Shown here: positions 16,590 to 24,491 of the stretch, in pieces
Numbering within the stretch: position 1 is the first letter of the stretch
Layout of the letters: each line of letters starts with the position of its first letter
Assembly (NCBI RefSeq): GCF_001641335.1
Contig: NZ_LVEM01000008.1
Location: forward strand, 118,210-182,209
Length of the DNA stretch: 64,000 nucleotides
Direction of reading: 5' to 3'
Origin: Bradyrhizobium stylosanthis
Lineage (GTDB): Bacteria; Pseudomonadota; Alphaproteobacteria; Rhizobiales; Xanthobacteraceae
Position numbers and translations under genes: made by a program
Notes under the pieces: model-generated
What the model was told of the DNA's origin: nothing
What the model saw: only the letters and a program-made list of their open reading frames with translations
The model's database searches: none

Positions 16590-17501
16590 TCAGCCGATAC
16601 CGGGGAAACGGACTCGGCATTTGAGTCCGGCAGGAAGCGCGTAGTTCGGATTTGGCAGTTCAAGGCGAACACCAATCGTCCCGCTGGCCGCGTCAAACAC
16701 CTGATCGACGACCGTGACGAGGGCGTCGTACCGGCCTCCGACAGGATCCTCGGGGTAGACTTCCGCAGATGCCCCCACGCGAATCTTTCCGAATTGACCG
16801 AGGGGAACATAAACCTCGACCAACAGCGGATTGATCTGCGAAACCGTCAGGAGATGCGCCTGATCGAATGCGTATTCGCCCGGGCCGAGCTTGCGCTCGA
16901 CGACCACACCATCGATCGGGCTACGGATGGTACGAAGCTTCAGCACTTCATTGGCGCGCGCCAATTCGAGCCCCGCGATCGCAAGATTGACCTTGGCTTC
17001 CTCGACGTCCTGCTCGGCTACCCGCGCACTCGTCTCCGCTTCGTCGGCTACCGCCGCCGAAACCGAGTCGTTCCTGCGCAGCAGCTTGGATCGTTCGTCC
17101 TTCCGGCGCTGAAACTCGAGCTTGGCGACGCTCGAGCGGACCGTTGCCTCGTTTTCGGCCCGGGCCTTCGCCAGCGAAACCGCCGCTTGCTCCACTCCGG
17201 ACTCCAGCCGTGCGACCACGTCCCCCTTCTTGATGATGTCGCCACGGTCAACCAGCATCTCGCTCAGGAGACCCGGCACGGACGTCCCGAGCTTGAGCAC
17301 CATTTTCGGCTGGATCAGACAGTCGAATTGCCCCTGCAACTTCCTCTCCTGGGCATTGGCACATCCCGCTCCAGCGAGAATTGCAAGGGCCAGAACCGCA
17401 AGTCCCCTGCAACGAACGCCCGAGACTGCGAGCGACGCGCCGAAATCGAGAGGCCGTGCCCGAGGGACGGGGGCGCACTCAGAGGCCTGGATTCGTTTCA
17501 T
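16590..17501 (-). CDS. HlyD/RND-type periplasmic adaptor
   Basis: A 303-residue membrane-fusion protein. The N-terminus has a hydrophobic signal (GLAVLALAILAGAGCANA), probably cleaved after ANA. A biotinyl-lipoyl half motif follows (VPGLLSEMLVDRGDIIKKGD), then a helical hairpin (about residues 100-185, Ala/Glu/Arg-rich), the second lipoyl half (IRSPIDGVVVERKLGPGEY) and a beta-barrel domain. It is shorter than typical HlyD proteins and lacks an N-terminal cytoplasmic part, so it resembles efflux-type adaptors. Its ATG overlaps the SecA-like gene stop (ATGA). It is the last gene of the putative export operon. Confidence 0.82.
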   Translation of the reverse strand: MKRIQASECAPVPRARPLDFGASLAVSGVRCRGLAVLALAILAGAGCANAQERKLQGQFDCLIQPKMVLKLGTSVPGLLSEMLVDRGDIIKKGDVVARLESGVEQAAVSLAKARAENEATVRSSVAKLEFQRRKDERSKLLRRNDSVSAAVADEAETSARVAEQDVEEAKVNLAIAGLELARANEVLKLRTIRSPIDGVVVERKLGPGEYAFDQAHLLTVSQINPLLVEVYVPLGQFGKIRVGASAEVYPEDPVGGRYDALVTVVDQVFDAASGTIGVRLELPNPNYALPAGLKCRVRFPGIG

Positions 17502-19513
17502 TCTCCTCTCCCCGAAAATGCAAGCACTCGGTCAAGCCGGCGATCTTGCTTCACGTTCTGCACGCGCACGTAGCCGTGTCGTCGTTCCGCCTGGAACTGC
17601 GCCAGCCAACGCAGCGGCTGGTAGAGCCGCGACGGAATTGGAACACCGCCGCCAACGAGCCTTGCAAGCAGGCGCGTCATCCCTCCGGCATGGATGACAA
17701 ACAGATCGTCCTGAAGTGAAACGATGGCCTCGCAACTGCCGGGATCGCCCTGCCGGGCGCAGCGACCGAACAATTGGCGATCGACCCGCCGGGAGTCGTG
17801 GTACTCGGTCAGGATCACATGCAGGCCGCCTCGCGCGGCGACGCCGGCGCCGAGACGGATATCGGTACCGCGGCCCGCCATGTTCGTCGCAACCGTCACC
17901 CGCGCAGGCTCACCGGCCGCCGCGACCACGTCGGCCTCATCCTTGTCCTGCTTCGCATTCAACAGCGCATGCGCAATGCCACGTGCGTTCAAGGCGGCAC
18001 TGATCTCCTCCGAGGCGCCCACGGAGCGCGTGCCGATCAACACCGCCCGGCCTTCGGCCATCGCCAGCCGCTCCACCCTGTCGGCAATGATCCGCAGCTT
18101 CTGAGCCGAGGTTGTACATACGAGAGGAAGCGCCACGCGGCGCTGCGAGGGCCGGTTCAGCGGGATGCGAACGACATCGAGGCCGTACACCGACTTGATC
18201 TCCCGCGCGACCTCATGGGCGGTCCCCGTCATCCCGGACAGGCGAATATAGCGCCGAAACAGCCGTTGATAGGTGATGCGCGCGAGCGTCTCGCGGCGGT
18301 CGGTCAGCTCGCAACCTTCCTTGACCTCGATGAGCTGATGCAAGCCGCGCTCCCATGAACGGTCCGGCATCACGCGTCCCGTCGACTCGTCCACGATCTG
18401 GACCTTGCCGTCGATGACGACATAGTGCTGGTCGCGGTTGAACAGCATCATCGCGGTGAGAGCCTGGGTCACCAGCTCCTCGCGAGCGCGAACCGAACTC
18501 CAGACGCCTTGCAGCCCTTCAGTCAGCTCGCCGAGCTCCCGGCGCCCCTCCTCGGTCAGCACCAGATTTCGCTCAGCGAGATCGATCTGAAAGTGCTTTC
18601 CCGCGACCAGAGTGCTCGCGAACCGGAGGCCCTGCTCGCATTGCAGCCTCTCCTCGCCTGCCCCCGTCGACGATGAGAGGATCAGGGGCGTACGCGCTTC
18701 ATCGATGAAGATACTGTCGGCTTCATCGACGATGCCGAAATAGAGCCCGCGCAGCACGAGGTCCTCGTCGCGCTGCAGGCTGCCGCGCAATCGCCCGAGC
18801 GAAAGGTGCAGACTGCTGCTTCGGTGCGTCAGGGCGACACGGTCGCGCAGATAGTCGAATGCAAGCTCCTTGTTGGTGCAATACGTCACCGAGCTCGCAT
18901 AGGCTCGTCGCCGCTCGGCTCTCGACATGCCCTGCACCACGGCGCCCACGCTCAGGCCCAGGAATTCATAGAGCGCCCTCATCTCGCCTGCATCGCGCTG
19001 GGCAAGATAGTCGTTGACGGTAATGAGGTGCACGGGATACCCGGCAAGCGCGACGGTCGCTGCAGGCAGCGTCGCAGCGATGGTCTTGCCTTCTCCGGTC
19101 GCCATCTCCACCAGTCTGCCCTTCAGTAGCCCGAATCCCGCAATCAGCTGCACGTCATAGTGCCGCTGACCGATGGTCCGTGTCGCAGCCTCCCGCACCA
19201 GCGCAAAGCATCGGCCGACCAGAGGCGGTGCAAAGCCCGAATTGCGCAGTTTCGCGCGGATGGCGGACGCCTGCAGGCGCAGCTCCTCGTCGCTCAGGAT
19301 CCGCAATGCGTTCTCATGCGCCGCGGCGTACTCGACGATGGGCATCAAGGCGCGAACTGGGTCCCGCAGCCGCCTGAACGGGCCCTGGATCAGGCCCTTC
19401 GCCAGATATTCGGCCAGCCGATCATGCACCGCCGGCTCGCGGTCCGCGCGCTCTGGATAGGGACGGCCAACCGCCAGGTCGCGGTGATCGAGTTCCATAA
19501 CGCTCTTAGACAT
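17498..19513 (-). CDS. SecA-like translocase ATPase, C-terminally shortened
   Basis: A 671-residue SecA paralogue. Visible motifs are Walker A MATGEGKT (137-144), YCTNKELAFDYLRD (211-224), DEAD-box VDEADSIFIDEARTPLI (262-278), a compact preprotein-binding region around FQIDLAERNLVLTEEG (308-323), SGMTGTA (426-432), TNMAGRGTDI (543-552) and GRCARQGDPGS (583-593). In housekeeping SecA the last reads GRSGRQGDPG. Canonical SecA is about 850-950 residues. This protein ends some 65 residues after the second nucleotide-binding fold, so the helical scaffold/wing region and zinc-binding tail are missing. The ATPase motifs look intact. It overlaps the M50 gene by 8 nt and the adaptor gene by 4 nt. I infer an accessory translocase dedicated to this locus, not the housekeeping SecA. 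Confidence 0.88.
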   Translation of the reverse strand: MSKSVMELDHRDLAVGRPYPERADREPAVHDRLAEYLAKGLIQGPFRRLRDPVRALMPIVEYAAAHENALRILSDEELRLQASAIRAKLRNSGFAPPLVGRCFALVREAATRTIGQRHYDVQLIAGFGLLKGRLVEMATGEGKTIAATLPAATVALAGYPVHLITVNDYLAQRDAGEMRALYEFLGLSVGAVVQGMSRAERRRAYASSVTYCTNKELAFDYLRDRVALTHRSSSLHLSLGRLRGSLQRDEDLVLRGLYFGIVDEADSIFIDEARTPLILSSSTGAGEERLQCEQGLRFASTLVAGKHFQIDLAERNLVLTEEGRRELGELTEGLQGVWSSVRAREELVTQALTAMMLFNRDQHYVVIDGKVQIVDESTGRVMPDRSWERGLHQLIEVKEGCELTDRRETLARITYQRLFRRYIRLSGMTGTAHEVAREIKSVYGLDVVRIPLNRPSQRRVALPLVCTTSAQKLRIIADRVERLAMAEGRAVLIGTRSVGASEEISAALNARGIAHALLNAKQDKDEADVVAAAGEPARVTVATNMAGRGTDIRLGAGVAARGGLHVILTEYHDSRRVDRQLFGRCARQGDPGSCEAIVSLQDDLFVIHAGGMTRLLARLVGGGVPIPSRLYQPLRWLAQFQAERRHGYVRVQNVKQDRRLDRVLAFSGRGE

Positions 19514-21656
19514 GGAAGTTCGTCAACAATAGCAGCCTGACGCTGCGATACCATTGCACGGCCAAAGGCTCCATCCGGTGTTCGAACCGGACGAAGACGT
19601 GCTGGCCGAAATGGTCCACCGCCTCCAGACCTTGAAGCTCAATGTCGAATTGAAAGGTCCGCTGCAGCGTCTTCGGCCCCTTCGCATCGCGCGGATCAAT
19701 CACGAAATCGCCGCCGCCATCCACGCCCAGTGCCGCGCTCGGCAAATATTCGCCGCCGGCGGGCACCGCACGCAACACGCGTCCCTCCAGGACCAGGCGC
19801 GGCTGGTCCACCGGGCGGACCTGGATGCGATCGGTGGTCAGGCGTACCCTGTCCACCGCCTCCTGCGGCACGACGACACGCGCCAGCGGCGTCGCGTTTC
19901 CGACCACGTAGCCGAGGAGCTCGCCCCGACGGTAGTAGCGGCCGGGCATATCGACCATCTGTGGCACGACGAACACGCCATCGCTGCGGGCGCGCGCTAC
20001 GAGATCAGACGCGCGCTCGCGGGCAAGGCCCAGATTTGCGCGTTCGAGTTCGAGCTTGTCGCGAATAATCTGCGCCTTTGCACGGTCCGACACGAATTGC
20101 GCCGCATACTCGGCCTGCAGCTCAGCCACCTTGGCCTCGTTCCTGCGCAATTGCGCGACAAGCGTCGGCTCCCGACTCTGAATCAGCGGGTCCCCTTGGG
20201 TGACCAGCGTTCCCGGCGTGACCAGAAGTTCGTGAACGAAGCCGTTCGAGGCGGCGCGTACCATTGCTTCTTCGGGCAGCCACAGCACTCCCTCCACGCT
20301 GGAATGGTAGGGCATCGGGACGGCGATCAGAAAGAAAGCCAGGCCAAACACCAGTCCGGCCGCGATCGTGACGGAACGGGCGCGATGCTTGCGCAGGCGG
20401 GGGTTCTCAAGGAGATGCCGCACCGCCTTTGTAATCGGCAGGATCGCCATCGCCGCCACCGCCCAGACCGCAAGAATGACACCAATGAAGAAGAATTGTC
20501 CCGCGATGAACAACGCGATGAAGATCGTCACCATGATGCGATAGAGCGTCGACGCCAGGCCGTAGAAGAAGAACCATACCCGCTCCATGCCGGAGGCCTC
20601 AGGGCGCTCCAGATCGGAGACGCCGAGCAGGTATCGCTCGAGCAGATAGCCCCAGTAACGCGACGACCGCGCCGCCAGATTCGGAATCTCGATGAGATCC
20701 ACGAGGATGTAATAGGCATCGTAGCGAAGCAGCGGATTGCCGTTGAACAGAAGCGTCGACACGCTCGCGATCAGCATGACGTTAAACAGGATCGCTCGCA
20801 CCAGACCCGGCTCGACCAGGAGCCACAGGTAGAACGCAATCGCCGCGACGAAGAGCTCGACGCCCATGCCGGCGGCACCGACAAGCGCACGCCGATACTT
20901 GGACCTGAAAACGGTGGCGGCCGAGGCATCGACGTAGGGAACCGGCAGCAAGACCAGCAGAATGATGCCGAGATCGTGGACCTCTCCACCGCCGGCCTTG
21001 GTGGCGGAGGCGTGCCCCAGTTCGTGCAACGCCTTGATCGCGGGAAAGACCAGATAAATGATGAACAGATTGTCGATCGCCAATACGCGGTCGCTGAAAT
21101 TGTGGCTGAGCTCCGGCCAATGCGGCCAGATCAGAATGAAAGCCGGAAGCACGAACGCCAGCCACGCGAGGGCCCCCCAGCCGCTCCAGACAAACCGTAC
21201 GAGACCCGCCCAGCGATTGAGCAGCCGATCCGGATCGAACAGCGGGATGCGGATCGCCATCGGATTGCCATAGGAGCGCAAATGGCGCGCCCTTTGCTCG
21301 CGCTCGCTGCGGGTAAAAAGCTCGGCGACGTCAGGCGTGACGTCGCTTTCCAACAGGTCGGCGGCGTGCAGCTGGCCCAGCAGATGGATGAGCTCGTCCT
21401 GGCTGGGTGCGTCCTCGCCCAGATGCCTGTTCGCGAGCTCCCACAACTGCTCGACGGAATGCGTCCCGTCCATGAGCGAGACGATCAACCGGGCCGAAGG
21501 GCTGAATCGATGCACCCGCGACGAGGCGGGGTCCTGCAAAAGGTACCAGACTTCGCCGCGGTAGATGTGCCGATGAAGTCGCGCGTGCGAGCGCAGCTTT
21601 GGCTTTCGCGCCGCGACACGATACCACCAATTGCTGAGCAACGGCGCGTTCACCAC
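19506..21656 (-). CDS. PqqD-like / M50 metalloprotease-like / HlyD hybrid membrane protein
   Basis: A 716-residue, three-part protein. Residues about 35-100 resemble a PqqD-type peptide-recognition (RRE) fold (RFSPSARLIVSLMDGTHSVE, then ELIHLLGQLHAADLL). Residues about 150-430 form a polytopic M50/site-2-protease-like domain with HELGH (His211, Glu212, His215) and GNPLLRYDAYY with the third ligand candidate Asp313; most relatives have RYDGYY. Residues about 440-716 are a periplasmic HlyD/lipoyl-type region (FVHELLVTPGTLVTQGDPL) with a coiled hairpin. Such proteins are known as putative peptide zinc metalloprotease/exporter components. Zinc ligands look intact, so proteolysis is possible. It starts 10 nt after the GAF-HlyD gene and overlaps the SecA-like gene. 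Confidence 0.85.
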   Translation of the reverse strand: MVNAPLLSNWWYRVAARKPKLRSHARLHRHIYRGEVWYLLQDPASSRVHRFSPSARLIVSLMDGTHSVEQLWELANRHLGEDAPSQDELIHLLGQLHAADLLESDVTPDVAELFTRSEREQRARHLRSYGNPMAIRIPLFDPDRLLNRWAGLVRFVWSGWGALAWLAFVLPAFILIWPHWPELSHNFSDRVLAIDNLFIIYLVFPAIKALHELGHASATKAGGGEVHDLGIILLVLLPVPYVDASAATVFRSKYRRALVGAAGMGVELFVAAIAFYLWLLVEPGLVRAILFNVMLIASVSTLLFNGNPLLRYDAYYILVDLIEIPNLAARSSRYWGYLLERYLLGVSDLERPEASGMERVWFFFYGLASTLYRIMVTIFIALFIAGQFFFIGVILAVWAVAAMAILPITKAVRHLLENPRLRKHRARSVTIAAGLVFGLAFFLIAVPMPYHSSVEGVLWLPEEAMVRAASNGFVHELLVTPGTLVTQGDPLIQSREPTLVAQLRRNEAKVAELQAEYAAQFVSDRAKAQIIRDKLELERANLGLARERASDLVARARSDGVFVVPQMVDMPGRYYRRGELLGYVVGNATPLARVVVPQEAVDRVRLTTDRIQVRPVDQPRLVLEGRVLRAVPAGGEYLPSAALGVDGGGDFVIDPRDAKGPKTLQRTFQFDIELQGLEAVDHFGQHVFVRFEHRMEPLAVQWYRSVRLLLLTNFHV

Positions 21657-21666
21657 GACCTCGCAA

Positions 21667-23529
21667 TCAGAACAGCCATTTCCAAATCGACAGACGGACC
21701 CAGTCGGTGAAATTATGGGTCCATATCCAGATCAGCTTGCGCTCACCGACATCGACCTTTCCTACACCCTCCATGCCCGGCCGAACGCGTTCGGATGCAT
21801 TGTAGAGCCGCGCCTCGACCCGGAAATAGTTGCGGCCCTCCTGGGCAGTCGAAACCGGCGTCATCTGCTCGACCGAGAAGTCCATCCTCCGGTGCGGGAT
21901 GCCCGAGAGCGTGAGTTCGCCCTGTTGAGCGAGCTTCACGTAGGAGATGTCACGTTCCTCGACCTGCAGGATGACGCGATAGCTGTCCAATGGCGCGACC
22001 GTGAAGAGCATCTTGCCCAATTCGACCGGCGTTCCGAGAAGCTGGTGCAGGTCGCCTGCGACGACGACGCCATCGAAGGGAGCCAGCAGCGTGGCGCGAG
22101 CGAGCTTGTCGGTGACCAGCGACAGCATGGCGTCGACCTGTTCGATCTGGGCCTGCAGGATCGTCATGTTCGCGCGCTCTTGTGCCGCCAGCGCCTGCCG
22201 ATATTTGCGGTCGAGCTGCTCGCGCTCCGACGACAACCGCGTCTGTTCGAGCTTGAGCTCCCGGTCGTCGAGCTTGCACAGCACCTGCCCGGCATGCACG
22301 GTGTCGCCTGCCCGGACGAAGCTTTGCGCGATATACCCGTCGAACGGGGCCGCGGCGATCCGCTGCACGGCCCCCTCGATCACCGTCTTCGCCGCGACGC
22401 GATACGTCCCCGTCGCGACACTGAAGAACAGGATGACGCCGACCAGCGAAAGCGCGATGAGCTTAGCGCCGGGATGGCGTGGCCCGAACAGGAGCTCCAG
22501 GCCATGATGCAAGGAGGTTCCGGCATGGCGCAGGACGCCGCGCTCGCTGTCTCGCTTGAGCTTCAGGATCGGACCAAGCAGCGCGCCAACCGTCTTGCAC
22601 AACTCGATGGTCTCGATATCGAACGGCTCGCCCGCCGTCCGCTCCAGGGTCAAGACGCCGGTCGCGTGTCCGTCATCCGTAAGCGGCACTGAGCAGATCG
22701 CAACGTCCCTGTACTCGCGTGCGAGATCGGCATGCGCGAGTGCCGCGCTCTCCACGTCGTCACGCGGGGGAAACACGAGCGCGACGTCGAGGTCGAGCAC
22801 CTCGTCCATGGCGTTGCCGATGCGCCGGCCAAGGTCCATCTTGGGATCGAACGTCGCCGTATGCGAGATCGCCTTCACCTGGACGCTGCCTGAACGCTCG
22901 AGCCCCACGCTCACCCGATCGCAGGCCAGGCGGCCTGCAAGTTCGTTGGCGACAGCTAGCGCTGCTGCCGAGAAATGCCGCTCCTGCATGGCCGTCGCCA
23001 CGATATCCATGGCGAGCCCCATTCGCGCGAGCCGCGCGTCGCGCTCCTCCAGCGCGCCCTTGCGGAACTGGTCGATCAGCCAGGCGCTCGCCCAATGCAA
23101 CAGCCGCAAGGCCCGCTGCAACGCAGCTTCCGGGCCGGGCCCGATATCGAGCACCACCACCCCATGCAGTGTGCCGGACACTTCGATCGGGTAGCCGATA
23201 AAGGCGTGGTGCTCGCGCAAAGCGCCAAGCCCCTCCGAGGGCAGCACGATTCCGCGGCGCTCGGTCAGAGCCCGTTCGGCGGCCGGGCTGAGATATTGCA
23301 TGTCAAGGCCGGGGTGCGGCCACACCGCCGCCGGCACGTAGCCGCCGTCCTTGTCGGGCCCCAGCAACAGGAGCCCCCCGCCCACCCGTTCGACCTGCAT
23401 GCAAAGGATTGCAAGCCAGCTCGCGCAAAACTCGGAACTGTCCTTGGCCGCCGAAAATTTAGCCCAGGCTATCGACTCCGCCCGCGCTGCGTCCTCGGTG
23501 AAGGAATAGATCGGGGACGCAGTGGTCAT
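21667..23529 (-). CDS. GAF-domain / HlyD-type adaptor hybrid
   Basis: A 620-residue membrane protein. The N-terminal cytoplasmic half holds two GAF-like regions (about residues 30-155 and 185-320), the second with ACDRVSVGLERSGSVQVKAI and ICSVPLTDDGHATGVLTLER. A single transmembrane segment (KLIALSLVGVILFFSVATG, about 352-371) leads to a periplasmic HlyD part with lipoyl halves (AAPFDGYIAQSFVRAGDTVH and LAPFDGVVVAGDLHQLLG) around a coiled hairpin, then a barrel domain. This joins a possible ligand sensor to a secretion adaptor. The ATG at 23527-23529 has only a weak ribosome binding site and lies 122 nt after sapC. What the GAF domains bind is unknown. Confidence 0.85.
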   Translation of the reverse strand: MTTASPIYSFTEDAARAESIAWAKFSAAKDSSEFCASWLAILCMQVERVGGGLLLLGPDKDGGYVPAAVWPHPGLDMQYLSPAAERALTERRGIVLPSEGLGALREHHAFIGYPIEVSGTLHGVVVLDIGPGPEAALQRALRLLHWASAWLIDQFRKGALEERDARLARMGLAMDIVATAMQERHFSAAALAVANELAGRLACDRVSVGLERSGSVQVKAISHTATFDPKMDLGRRIGNAMDEVLDLDVALVFPPRDDVESAALAHADLAREYRDVAICSVPLTDDGHATGVLTLERTAGEPFDIETIELCKTVGALLGPILKLKRDSERGVLRHAGTSLHHGLELLFGPRHPGAKLIALSLVGVILFFSVATGTYRVAAKTVIEGAVQRIAAAPFDGYIAQSFVRAGDTVHAGQVLCKLDDRELKLEQTRLSSEREQLDRKYRQALAAQERANMTILQAQIEQVDAMLSLVTDKLARATLLAPFDGVVVAGDLHQLLGTPVELGKMLFTVAPLDSYRVILQVEERDISYVKLAQQGELTLSGIPHRRMDFSVEQMTPVSTAQEGRNYFRVEARLYNASERVRPGMEGVGKVDVGERKLIWIWTHNFTDWVRLSIWKWLF

Positions 23530-23651
23530 GGCTACTCATCGCTCTCGGAGCTATGCCCGCGATGCTGCCATAGCGGACAGCATCGCGGCGCGCGCGACGG
23601 AATCGCCGATGAGGCGTCGCAATCACACGGGGGCACGATGTGATCCGCTCT

Positions 23652-24461
23652 CTAGGCGGATGCTCTCGCCCCATTCAGGCGATCGCCTGATTCCGCCTCC
23701 GCGGCGTCGCCAGGTTCGACCGCCGGCGGAGCTGCCCCCTTCACGACCGCGAGGCGCGACGGAAGAGCCTGGAAGTTGCGCATCGACTGAAGGTGAAGAT
23801 AGAGCAGCTCGAGCTCGTCCGTCTTGGCCAGCTCGGCGAGCTTTTCGCCGGACAGTGCCTTCAGCTTCTCCCGGTTCACCGCCATGAACCCCGCGAGCGA
23901 GAGCTTTTCGCCCGATGGGAGTTCGACTTGGGCCTGCATCGGCTCGAGCAGATCCAGCTCGCGCACCTTGTTGCAGAAGGCCTGGGTGCGATTGAACTGG
24001 GTCTGATATTCCTGCAGGAATGTCAGGATGTTCTGGACATACTGGGTCGGCTTGTTGTCGTCGTCGAACAGTTTCTGTCCGCGACCGTCACGATTGAATC
24101 CCGAATAGTCCTCGTCGATGCAGAGAACGAACCGTTCGCCGTCGGAGCTGGTCGAGAACACGAACGGATAGCGACGCAGGAAGGCGGGGACATACTTGCC
24201 GTCCCACTTGGAATCCGCCGACAGGAACAGGTTCTCGCTGTCCCGTACGCCGAGAATGACGGCCGGCATGACGTTGTCCTTGGTGCCGGCAAACACGATC
24301 GCATATTCGGATGCTGCGGCGGGAAACTCGACCGCCATCAGAGGCACCGAATTGGTCTTGCTGCTGAAGCCATAGTTCCTGGCCATCTCGACCGCGCAAC
24401 CGCGATGACGCGCGGCGGACAACGGAATAACGGTTTCGTAGATCAACAGTTGCGCAGTCAT
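23652..24461 (-). CDS. SapC-family protein
   Basis: A 269-residue soluble protein of the SapC family, named from the Campylobacter fetus sapCDEF locus that exports the S-layer protein by a type I system. Recognisable segments are FPAAASEYAIVFAG, LFLSADSKWDGKYVPAFLRR and YPFVFSTS, then FVLCIDEDYSGF and KLFDDDNKPTQYVQ. The C-terminal tail after about residue 235 is Ala/Pro/Glu-rich and variable. AAGGAG lies eight bases before the ATG at 24459-24461. It follows the giant gene by 30 nt, so it is almost certainly co-transcribed with it. The molecular role of SapC is not established; the location supports one in surface-protein export. Confidence 0.85.
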   Translation of the reverse strand: MTAQLLIYETVIPLSAARHRGCAVEMARNYGFSSKTNSVPLMAVEFPAAASEYAIVFAGTKDNVMPAVILGVRDSENLFLSADSKWDGKYVPAFLRRYPFVFSTSSDGERFVLCIDEDYSGFNRDGRGQKLFDDDNKPTQYVQNILTFLQEYQTQFNRTQAFCNKVRELDLLEPMQAQVELPSGEKLSLAGFMAVNREKLKALSGEKLAELAKTDELELLYLHLQSMRNFQALPSRLAVVKGAAPPAVEPGDAAEAESGDRLNGARASA

Positions 24462-24491
24462 TACAAAGCTCCTTCCCTTGCAATTTCGGGC

